Counted from the stretch's first letter, positions 1-4,630 are shown. The stretch is DNA of 6,446 nt from Methanosaeta sp. UBA80 (GCA_002505805.1 DAWB01000125.1:3315-9760), one strand, 5' to 3'. Translations and numbers: made by a program. Notes: generated from the letters alone by a model not told the origin.

Positions 1-205
1 CAGCCCGGATTATTACGTCCTTCACAAATCGGACATAGGCTTCCTGTCTGTTTCTCTGGAAAAGGAAAACGCCTAAAGAATGAAGTGAGAAATCAGTCAT
101 AAAGAGATCTGTAGAGGCATTTGCGATAAACAGATGCTTGGCGGCCTCGCTTTTCTCTCGTCGCAGCAGTATCTCCAAAAATATATTAGTATCCAGAAGG
201 TACAT
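1..205 (-). CDS. PIN-domain toxin (VapC-like), 3' end missing at window edge
   Basis: Only the first 68 codons are in the window; the rest lies beyond base 1. Translation begins MYLLDTNIFLEILLRREKSE, the classic PIN start: a hydrophobic beta strand ending in the metal-binding Asp5 (LLDTN). PIN toxins are Mg-dependent ribonucleases, usually cutting tRNA or rRNA. The region after Asp5 runs through a helix and then TDFSLHSLGVFL at about residues 37-48. From memory this is typical of the PIN subfamily paired with DUF2281 proteins, and it lacks the Glu that many VapCs carry there. The ATG (205-203) overlaps the TAA of the upstream antitoxin gene by one base (TAATG), which implies translational coupling. 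A GAGGAG sits four bases upstream. The other catalytic acids should be in the missing C-terminal half, so activity cannot be judged. Confidence 0.85.
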   Translation of the reverse strand, partial: MYLLDTNIFLEILLRREKSEAAKHLFIANASTDLFMTDFSLHSLGVFLFQRNRQEAYVRFVKDVIIRA

Positions 206-411
206 TAAGCTCCTCGCATCCTTCCGATCTCGTGCTGGAGCTGTACAGAGGAATACTGCTCTCCCAGGTCCTCTAGAGCACCTTCCCAGTCAAAGGCAGG
301 TGCCTTTTGCTTTTTTCTGGATCTTCTTTCCAGCAAGAATTCCGCATAGCTCAGGACTTCCTTTTGGATGTCAAGAGGCAATTGTTCAACGAACCTAGCA
401 AGGGTTGTCAT
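205..411 (-). CDS. DUF2281-family antitoxin (VapB-like) paired with the PIN toxin
   Basis: A 68-residue protein beginning MTTLARFVEQLPLDIQKEVL. The pattern of a Leu-Pro helix followed by a YAEFLLERR helix, a basic linker (RSRKKQK) and a C-terminal FDWEGALEDL segment matches the small DUF2281 family as I know it. This family is generally found just upstream of PIN toxins and is presumed to be the antitoxin. The role is inferred from family and position: it should bind and block the PIN protein encoded directly downstream, with a one-base stop/start overlap. The start is supported by a GGAAGAG sequence (423-417) five bases before the ATG. A TATA-like box about 30 bases further upstream would give a very short leader. 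As for most such modules, autoregulation by the toxin-antitoxin complex is likely but not visible here. Confidence 0.82.
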   Translation of the reverse strand: MTTLARFVEQLPLDIQKEVLSYAEFLLERRSRKKQKAPAFDWEGALEDLGEQYSSVQLQHEIGRMRGA

Positions 412-442
412 TTTTTCTCTTCCAAATATAGGATGCCTGAGC

Positions 443-456
443 TTTTAATATTTATC
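443..456 (-). promoter_or_regulatory. Probable archaeal TATA box of the DUF2281/PIN module
   Basis: On the minus strand the sequence reads GGGATAAATATTAAAAGC, an AT-rich TATA-like stretch preceded by G residues. Initiation about 25 bases downstream would fall near 420-423, just at the GGAAGAG ribosome-binding site, giving a very short leader before the ATG at 411. A second TATA-like string (424-430) is too close to the start to serve with that ribosome-binding site. Confidence 0.4.
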
Positions 457-514
457 CCAATAGCCTGGACGCAAAGATGATTTCTCTTATTTTGACTCGA
501 CTTTTCGCCTTCCA

Positions 515-602
515 TCTCCCATCTCCCGCGCCCCCAATAGAGTGGCACTGCCAGGAGACCGCCCGCCTGGATCCGTCGGGCGGGAGGGCGAGGGTGCAGG
601 CG
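515..602 (+). repeat. GC-rich dispersed intergenic repeat, copy 1
   Basis: This block fills the middle of the 316-base gap between the two divergent toxin-antitoxin modules. It begins with TCGCC and then TCCCGCGCCC (523-532), followed by an AATAGAGTG segment and TGCCAGGAG. It ends with GGGCGGGAGGGCGAGGG and GCAGG. The same order of motifs appears in the blocks at about 2807-2990 (TCGCC, TCCCGCGCCC, ATAAGCGAGTG, TGCCGGGAC) and, more loosely, at 1465-1590. It is the most diverged of the four copies. Boundaries are approximate. No convincing gene was seen in the gap 412-727. Confidence 0.5.
559..583. other. GC hairpin inside repeat copy 1
   Basis: CCGCCCG (559-565) and CGGGCGG (577-583) form a perfect seven-base inverted repeat with an 11-base loop. 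A second pairing register, CCCGCC (562-567) with GGCGGG (579-584), is also possible. It is not followed by a T-run, so it does not look like a bacterial-type terminator. It is more likely part of the structure of the intergenic repeat. Confidence 0.55.
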
Positions 603-727
603 CGGGATGGCTCCGGATGAGATTTCTTTTTCCTTTTCAAAATCTTTGAAGGTTGCTTTTTCAGCCAATCAAGCTGATTCATAGAAAGCTACTTATGAGA
701 TAATGGGTAAAATGGGCAATAGAAATT

Positions 728-991
728 ATGCCGCTGGCTAAGATCGATGAAAGAGGCAGAGTGCAACTGCCGAGCCATCTCCGGAAGAGGATGAATCTGA
801 AAGAAGGAGACGAATTCCTGGCCGAAGACCTGGGAGAGGATACTATTGTCCTCAAGAAGATCAACCTGCGGGCACTGTTAGAGGATGCCATTGTTAAAGC
901 CAAGTCGATAGACCTGGATAAGCTGGAGGAAGAGATCGAGCAGGAGAGCAATCAGCTTGCCCGACAGAAGTTCAAGGTATCTGCTCGATAG
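728..991 (+). CDS. AbrB/MazE-family antitoxin (VapB-like)
   Basis: An 87-residue protein. Residues 3-45 (beginning LAKIDERGRVQLPSHLRKRM, then LKEGDEF and a final beta strand TIVLKKI) form a SpoVT/AbrB swapped-hairpin DNA-binding domain. The GRVQLP turn and the RxxLxLKEGDE core are diagnostic. Residues 46-87 are predicted charged helices (LRALLEDAIVKAKSIDLDKLEEEIEQE), the usual toxin-binding tail. By family, the protein should neutralise the PIN toxin encoded next and repress its own operon through the AbrB domain. The toxin gene starts inside the last 35 bases of this one. The ATG is the only in-frame Met near the domain start. No clear ribosome-binding site precedes it. A weak AT-rich CTTATGAG element (692-699) lies about 30 bases upstream, so the message may be leaderless. 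Confidence 0.9.
   Translation: MPLAKIDERGRVQLPSHLRKRMNLKEGDEFLAEDLGEDTIVLKKINLRALLEDAIVKAKSIDLDKLEEEIEQESNQLARQKFKVSAR
942..946 (+). promoter_or_regulatory. Ribosome-binding site supporting the TTG start of the PIN toxin
   Basis: GGAGA lies ten bases before the TTG at 957, inside the antitoxin coding sequence. No in-frame ATG exists until codon 66 of the toxin, well after the essential LLDSN motif, so this site and the TTG define the likely start. Confidence 0.5.
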
Positions 992-1397
992 CAATGTCAT
1001 CATAGCCGCAGTGAAGCACGAATGGACCAAGAGCACTGAGCTGATCTATCATCTCCTGAACCGCCCCGTGGAACTCTTCGCCAACGATCTACTGATTTTC
1101 GAGTATGAGAAGTATGCCAGAACGCTTGGAACTCACGAATTATTGAATTATATGAAAAAGTCCTTGATTCACGTCAATCCTTCGCAAGAAGAGATTGACG
1201 CCTGTGCCCCATTCTTTCCAGAGAGCGAGCTGTCGGATATCATCTATGCTGCTACCTGCCTATATGCAGATGCTATTCTGATAACAAATGATCATCACTT
1301 TGCCAAAATTAAAAAATCTGACTTGGTAGAGGTCTGGAGCAATACCAAAGCCATAAAAATACTCCTCGACGGATTTGGCGATTACAGAGACGACTGA
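957..1397 (+). CDS. PIN-domain ribonuclease toxin (VapC-like), TTG start
   Basis: A 146-residue PIN-domain protein, of normal size for VapC. The expected acidic metal-binding residues are all visible: Asp11 in YLLDSNVII, Glu49 in LIFEYEKY, Asp94 in ELSDIIYAATCL, and Asp112 in ILITNDHHF. An active Mg-dependent RNase is therefore likely; the target (tRNA or rRNA in known VapCs) cannot be told from sequence. The TTG start at 957 lies inside the upstream AbrB-type antitoxin gene with a 35-base overlap, so the two genes are co-transcribed and probably translationally coupled. The start is supported by a GGAGA ten bases upstream and by the lack of any alternative start before Asp11. The C-terminal tail after about residue 125 (LVEVWSNTKAIKILLDGFGD) is a short extension. 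No terminator is evident directly downstream. Confidence 0.9.
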   Translation: MPDRSSRYLLDSNVIIAAVKHEWTKSTELIYHLLNRPVELFANDLLIFEYEKYARTLGTHELLNYMKKSLIHVNPSQEEIDACAPFFPESELSDIIYAATCLYADAILITNDHHFAKIKKSDLVEVWSNTKAIKILLDGFGDYRDD

Positions 1398-1464
1398 CGA
1401 AATGGACAAAGTAATCCCTGGCTCCTTCAATCGAGAATCACTTTCCTCCTTCGGTCCGCGGCTC

Positions 1465-1590
1465 AGCCTGTGCGCGCCCCTGCCCCCAAGCTAGAGCCGA
1501 TGCCGGGGAGCCCCAAGCCGGGGCCCGCCGGACAAGCGAGGCCGGGCGAGGGCAAGCAGGTTCCAAATGGCTGACCGGCTATTTGCCAGC
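1465..1590 (+). repeat. GC-rich dispersed intergenic repeat, copy 2
   Basis: The gap between the PIN toxin and the unknown gene contains no convincing ORF but has a GC-rich block. AAGCTAGAG, then TGCCGGGGAGCCCC, parallels AAGCGAGTG and TTGCCGGGACCCCC in copy 3. GCCGGGGCCC (1517-1526) is identical to 2903-2912. AGGCCGGG (1539-1546) recurs at 2939 and 3823. Beyond it, AATGGCTGACCGGCTAT (1566-1582) matches AATGTCTGATCGGCTAT in copy 4 (3855-3871) except for two bases. The order of motifs is conserved while spacing varies. Edges are approximate. Confidence 0.6.
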
Positions 1591-1753
1591 TATTTTTCTG
1601 CTCCGCTCCCTGTAATGTCCCGAACCAACCTTCAAGAACCTCGCTCAGGAAACGAATGACACTGCTGGCAGCCGTCAGCCAGAGCCTAATGGGCAGCCGA
1701 ACATGTTCATTAAAAGGAAATGCTTTAAGAAGGATCTATTCCTACCATATATC

Positions 1754-2638
1754 ATGATCAAGCTAGGTGATTACTGCGAAGATGATGCGAAAGATCTCAT
1801 AACCAGCCTACGCAAGGCCAGAGTCAAGTGCGATACGCGAATTAATTTTGTGATTGATCACTTCAAGGTGGATTGCATAGAGGGTAGGCTTTCCGAACTG
1901 CGGGAAGTATTGAAGGACACCCAAAAAATAGAACAAGTAATAGCAATTTTAAAATCAGTTCTTGCCCAGAGACCCAACCCCGACGATTTCAAAGAGTTAT
2001 TTCTCAAGGAATACAATCCTTTAAGAGAGAACGAAAAAAGCCAAATTGCCGAGATCCTCAATAAGGTATCAGGCAATTTTCAGGCTCTGGATGATGATGA
2101 TAAGAATAAAATCAATCAAATATTTTTAAAAGCCTCCGATGAAGAGCAATCATATTATGAAGCGAGAAGCATCCTTCATCGAAATAAGATAGAAATCGGG
2201 GAAGAGATAGCAGGCCGTCTAGAAGATCCCATTATCCGAATCACCAGAGATTTAAAAGAACTGGGAATAGCAAGAGACCATCCCCTGGCAAAACAGACCG
2301 TCATCATTTCAGCACAAAAGAGGATGGATGTTTTTATCGATGAGTTTTCCACCATCCTTGCCTTGCAGGGCAACTTTAATCATGATTTTTTTAATAAGTT
2401 TCCTGCGGAATGCAGCAAAATTTCTGTCTTAGGATCGCTCTTGAGTGATTTGTCCGCCAGACCATCCTCCGGAAAATTAAGTATGAATGAGTTCGCTGAC
2501 AGATGTGCCAAAGAATTTGATACTAACGGAAATCTCATGATTGCTGATTTTCAGGAATATGCGGCTGATCTGGCTAGAATTATTGAGAAGAATGGAATAG
2601 TGAAGGTAAAAGGGGATTCCATTAAATGGAAAAGTTAG
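1754..2638 (+). CDS. Unrecognised helix-rich protein, possible C-terminal winged helix
   Basis: I do not recognise this family. From the preferred ATG it is 294 residues, mostly hydrophilic, with no signal peptide or membrane segment, so it is probably cytoplasmic. Residues 1-60 (beginning MIKLGDYCEDDAKDLITSLR) alternate strand-helix-strand and contain EGRLSELREVL, suggesting a small alpha/beta domain. Residues 60-235 are largely charged helices with an acidic LDDDDKNKINQIF stretch. The last 55 residues look like helices followed by a beta hairpin (NGIVKVKGDSIKWKS), as in a winged-helix domain. An in-frame ATG at 1703 would add 17 basic residues. I prefer 1754 because the longer N-terminus overlaps a promoter-like TTTAAGAAGG (1724-1733), about 25 bases upstream, which would suit a leaderless message; neither start has a good ribosome-binding site. 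It is flanked on both sides by GC-rich repeat copies and is itself AT-richer. Confidence 0.75.
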   Translation: MIKLGDYCEDDAKDLITSLRKARVKCDTRINFVIDHFKVDCIEGRLSELREVLKDTQKIEQVIAILKSVLAQRPNPDDFKELFLKEYNPLRENEKSQIAEILNKVSGNFQALDDDDKNKINQIFLKASDEEQSYYEARSILHRNKIEIGEEIAGRLEDPIIRITRDLKELGIARDHPLAKQTVIISAQKRMDVFIDEFSTILALQGNFNHDFFNKFPAECSKISVLGSLLSDLSARPSSGKLSMNEFADRCAKEFDTNGNLMIADFQEYAADLARIIEKNGIVKVKGDSIKWKS

Positions 2639-2806
2639 CGATGGCCTTGGTCTTATGATCCAGTTAGCTGCCTATCTCTAGATCATGGGAATCACCTAAG
2701 GCTTGGGAAAAACTTCTGGATTGATCTACTTCCGGGCTCCAGGACTTTTAACCACCATTCACAATTGGTGTCAGGCCGCGAGTGGGCAGAGTGGCACGCT
2801 TGCTGC

Positions 2807-2990
2807 AACTGGTTGACAGGCCCGCTCCCATCCCTGCCACAGCAAAAATCGCCATTCACGAATCCCGCGCCCATAAGCGAGTGCCCTTGCCGGGACCCCC
2901 CCGCCGGGGCCCCCGGGCGGCCACCTCGCAGGGCTGCCAGGCCGGGAGGGCCAGGCGCCAGCAATCTCCGGTTGGCCGGACGGGCCTGCA
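2807..2990 (+). repeat. GC-rich dispersed intergenic repeat, copy 3
   Basis: The core at 2921-2949 matches 3805-3833 in copy 4 at 28 of 29 bases. Upstream, TCCCGCGCCCATAAGCGAG (2863-2881) followed by TTGCCGGGAC parallels copies 1 and 2. CTGGTTG near 2809 matches the start of copy 4 at 3721. GGTTGGCC (2970-2977) also occurs at 3723. The block is densely self-complementary (CCCGCCGGGGCCCCCGGGCGG region, 2900-2920). With copy 4 it flanks the acylphosphatase gene as a direct repeat. Confidence 0.7.
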
Positions 2991-3040
2991 TGAAGGTTAT
3001 TTTCATAAGACAATGCAGAAACCGATGCAGAATTCTCCCA

Positions 3041-3050
3041 ATTATATAAT
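3041..3050. promoter_or_regulatory. Palindromic TATA-like element in gene-free DNA
   Basis: ATTATATAAT is a perfect palindrome preceded by CCCA, giving a good archaeal TATA-like box on either strand. No gene starts at a suitable distance on either side. It could drive an unannotated RNA or be a chance AT-rich island between GC-rich segments. Confidence 0.3.
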
Positions 3051-3148
3051 AGCTGCCCACCGCATCAACCCCAGGCTCGATCGCCGCATGGGGGTCCCGG
3101 CAGGAGAGCATGCTTGAAGCAGCATCTGCTAGAATGAGTGAGCCCAAG

Positions 3149-3682
3149 CTAAATAATTCCCTTTGCCCTCAGAGCAGATTTCATCTCGGCCACATCACCT
3201 TTCAATTCAATAATGTCGCTCTTGTCCAGAACCTTGTCCATCTTATCGTTTAAGCTCCGGTTCATGTCCTTGATCTCAAAAAGGGTTTCGTCCTGTTTGC
3301 CGAGCATTTGGTCCTGTTTGTTACAAATTGAAGTAAGCAGATCTCTCATGTCTTTCAATACGCCAATTCCTTCATCAAGGCGAGAGTCGGTCTCCCTCGT
3401 TCCGACAAGTTTGTAAAAGCTGCCAAATTCGCCACAAGGCTGTGAATATATTTTTTCAATAGAAGTGACTTGGATGAAGGTATTCCTTATATCTATAGAT
3501 CCCTCAAATAATTCCATCTTTTCTTCATCGCCCTCTGCAATGATCCGAACTCTTCCATCGCTCAGGTTCTCGATTATCCCTGTTATTCCCAAGCAATTGG
3601 CTAACTGAATAACCTTAGCCCTATAGCCTACCCTTTGGACTCGGCCTGAGACATATGCAGTGAGCCGCTTCATCGAATACAT
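3149..3682 (-). CDS. Acylphosphatase with C-terminal coiled-coil extension
   Basis: Residues 5 to about 93 are an acylphosphatase domain, the small ferredoxin-like enzyme that hydrolyses acyl phosphates such as carbamoyl or acetyl phosphate. The phosphate-binding signature reads SGRVQRVGYR (12-21) with the catalytic Arg21, and the second signature ENLSDGRVRII carries the catalytic Asn39. The usual GRVQGVGFR has Gly where this protein has Arg17. Ordinary acylphosphatases stop near 90-100 residues; this one has 177. The extra part (about 100-177) is a charged helix with heptad-like repeats (KQDQMLGKQDETLFEIKDM), predicted to be a coiled coil that would cause oligomerisation or partner binding. 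From memory this layout also occurs in other Methanosarcinia. Met4 (ATG at 3673, with GAGATG seven bases before it) is an equally good or better start than 3682. The gene stands alone on this strand, framed by repeat copies 3 and 4. Confidence 0.88.
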   Translation of the reverse strand: MYSMKRLTAYVSGRVQRVGYRAKVIQLANCLGITGIIENLSDGRVRIIAEGDEEKMELFEGSIDIRNTFIQVTSIEKIYSQPCGEFGSFYKLVGTRETDSRLDEGIGVLKDMRDLLTSICNKQDQMLGKQDETLFEIKDMNRSLNDKMDKVLDKSDIIELKGDVAEMKSALRAKGII

Positions 3683-3708
3683 CTCATATCTTTTTGTATT
3701 TGGCTTTT

Positions 3709-3722
3709 CCTATCATATTACT
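3709..3722 (-). promoter_or_regulatory. Probable TATA box of the acylphosphatase gene
   Basis: On the minus strand AGTAATATGATAGG lies about 30 bases before the first ATG (3682) and nearly 40 before the second (3673). Initiation 25 bases downstream would leave a short leader that includes the GAGATG before the second ATG. A weaker AAATACAAA lies at 3693-3701. Confidence 0.35.
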
Positions 3723-3881
3723 GGTTGGCCTTCCTGGTGCCCGCCCGCGTGCCCATGCAAGCCCGCGAGCGAGCGGTGCTTCCGGGTCCCAGTCCTCCTG
3801 GCCGCCACCTCACAGGGCTGCCAGGCCGGGAGGACGAGCAGAGCACTGGCTCTGAATGTCTGATCGGCTATCCCGGTGCCC
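3719..3881 (+). repeat. GC-rich dispersed intergenic repeat, copy 4
   Basis: This block occupies the 364-base gap between the acylphosphatase gene and the PGF-CTERM gene. It starts ACTGGTTGGCC (3720-3730), continues GCGTGCCCATGCAAGC, TTCCGGGTCCC and the 29-base core shared with copy 3 (3805-3833), then AGGCCGGG (3823-3830), and ends with TCTGATCGGCTAT, as in copy 2. The remaining gap (3882-4016) is also GC-rich but shows no clear match to the other copies and no convincing gene. Confidence 0.65.
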
Positions 3882-4013
3882 CAAAGCAATTAGCCCTGAC
3901 AGGAAGCCCGCACGGCGAGGCTCGCTGGGCAGGCGATCTCTCGGCAAGCCCGGCAAGATGTTTTTTCCTTCCTTTTTCAGGACTGTCGTCTTATGCCTGG
4001 ACAGACCGAGAGA

Positions 4014-4023
4014 ATTAAAAAAA
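4014..4023 (-). terminator. U-tract terminator after the PGF-CTERM gene
   Basis: The minus strand reads ATATATTTTTTTAATTC about 24 bases after the TGA of the surface-protein gene. It contains an unbroken run of seven T (4023-4017) followed by AA and TT. Archaeal RNA polymerase terminates at such T-rich tracts without needing a hairpin. Confidence 0.55.
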
Positions 4024-4046
4024 TATATCGATGCTATATTCCAGTT

Positions 4047-4451
4047 TCAGCTTCTCTTTCTCAGAGATATAAAGGCCAGGGACAGGAGTCCAAGAGCTGC
4101 AGCCATAAAGCCGAATCCAGGTGTCGATGTTGGCAGCTGCTCCGCGGCCTCTGCAGCTTTTTTGGCTGCCTCTTCCGCCTTGGTGGTCATCTCCCCTGCG
4201 GCCTCGGCCTTTTCTTCAACCATCTTTGCCGCTTTTGCTATCGCATCCGCACCAGGTGTGGCATTGGTCATATTCTGTACCTGTCGGGCTGCCGATTCAA
4301 CCTGCCCTGTGGCCCCACTTGCTTCTTTTGCAGCCTGTTCCAACTGCTGCACCATTTTTGAGATATTCCCTGAGCCATTCTGTGAGCTTGCCGTGCCAAT
4401 AGCCAGCATAAGCACCATTGCTGCTGCCAAAATCACTCCTAGATTCTTCAT
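4047..4451 (-). CDS. Small alanine-rich secreted protein with PGF-CTERM anchor
   Basis: A 134-residue protein with a Sec signal peptide (residues 1-22: MKNLG, a hydrophobic LAAAMVLMLAIG core, then TASS). The exported region is about 85 residues and Ala/Glu/Lys/Gln-rich. It looks like a long amphipathic helix or coiled coil (KMVEEKAEAAGEMTTKAEEA). The tail has a Thr/Ser-Thr linker, Pro111-Gly112-Phe113, a hydrophobic helix (FMAAALGLLSLAFISL) and a basic RKRS end. That is the PGF-CTERM signal, which in haloarchaea and methanogens is processed by archaeosortase A, with the mature protein kept on the cell surface. Four N-glycosylation sequons (Asn25, 29, 60, 63) suit a glycosylated envelope protein. 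The start is firmly set by GGAGG eight bases upstream, and the gene has its own TATA box and U-tract terminator. The function beyond surface localisation is unknown; I could not assign it to a named family. Confidence 0.88.
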   Translation of the reverse strand: MKNLGVILAAAMVLMLAIGTASSQNGSGNISKMVQQLEQAAKEASGATGQVESAARQVQNMTNATPGADAIAKAAKMVEEKAEAAGEMTTKAEEAAKKAAEAAEQLPTSTPGFGFMAAALGLLSLAFISLRKRS

Positions 4452-4459
4452 AAAACATG

Positions 4460-4464
4460 CCTCC
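4460..4464 (-). promoter_or_regulatory. Strong ribosome-binding site of the PGF-CTERM gene
   Basis: GGAGG on the minus strand, eight bases before the ATG at 4451. It is the clearest Shine-Dalgarno sequence in the window and suggests efficient translation. Confidence 0.75.
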
Positions 4465-4489
4465 GAATCTCTGACAATGAATAGAATAT

Positions 4490-4498
4490 GATATATAG
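4490..4498 (-). promoter_or_regulatory. TATA box of the PGF-CTERM gene
   Basis: CTATATATC on the minus strand. Initiation about 25 bases downstream would be near 4468-4472, leaving a leader of about 20 bases that still includes the GGAGG. The spacing agrees with archaeal promoters and separates this gene from the rqcH gene upstream. Confidence 0.6.
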
Positions 4499-4602
4499 CT
4501 GATGGATGATTGATCTCAAAGCGCTTCTGTCCGCAGGCAACTCTGGGTCGCTCCCCCCACCGATTGCCGATCTATCCGAACAGATTTGCCATCCTGTTCC
4601 AG

Positions 4603-4612
4603 CAAAAATTTG
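4603..4612 (-). terminator. Possible T-rich terminator after rqcH
   Basis: The minus strand reads CAAATTTTTGC about 22 bases after the TGA of rqcH, with five consecutive T. It is short, so only weak evidence. A terminator is expected because the next gene has its own promoter. Confidence 0.25.
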
Positions 4613-4630
4613 AGGTATGAGGGATGGAAA

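Larger units (their letters stand above)
2639..3148. other. Gene-free stretch of 510 bases holding repeat copy 3
   Basis: No ORF here looks coding. Long open frames on both strands come from the GC-rich composition and give low-complexity Pro/Arg/Gly-rich translations. The stretch contains the GC-rich repeat (about 2807-2990), a short direct repeat ATGCAGAA (3013-3020 and 3025-3032), and a palindromic TATA-like element at 3041-3050. It lies between convergent genes: the unknown protein reads in from the left and the acylphosphatase from the right. Terminators for both are therefore expected here, but I see no clear T-run. Confidence 0.6.

Noticed and set aside
408..682. Two overlapping minus-strand ORFs (86 and 76 residues) in the gap between the toxin-antitoxin modules
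   Set aside because: They run through the GC-rich repeat, overlap each other in different frames, have Pro/Arg-rich translations without domain pattern, and one overlaps the antitoxin start and promoter.
1703..1753. Upstream ATG at 1703 as the start of the unknown protein
   Set aside because: Not excluded, but the added 17 residues are basic and lie over promoter-like AT-rich sequence with no ribosome-binding site. The ATG at 1754 begins directly at a plausible first beta strand.
2765..3117. Plus-strand ORFs over repeat copy 3, and one over copy 4 (3660-3863), sharing the peptide AATSQGCQAGR
   Set aside because: The shared peptide only reflects the 29-base DNA match between copies. The rest of the translations do not align, so the similarity is at DNA level and not of proteins.
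2692..3147. A 151-codon minus-strand ORF in the gene-free stretch
   Set aside because: It lies across repeat copy 3 with competing open frames on both strands, gives a low-complexity Gly/Pro/Arg translation, and has no ribosome-binding site. Open frames are expected by chance in such GC-rich DNA.
412..4046. Integron-style gene cassette array
   Set aside because: The alternating repeat-gene pattern suggested it, but the repeats show no paired GTTRRRY/RYYYAAC core sites, one unit is in the opposite orientation, and no integrase gene is present.
3856..4491. A 211-codon plus-strand ORF opposite the PGF-CTERM gene
   Set aside because: It is the antisense shadow of a gene with a signal peptide, sorting tail, ribosome-binding site, TATA box and terminator on the minus strand.
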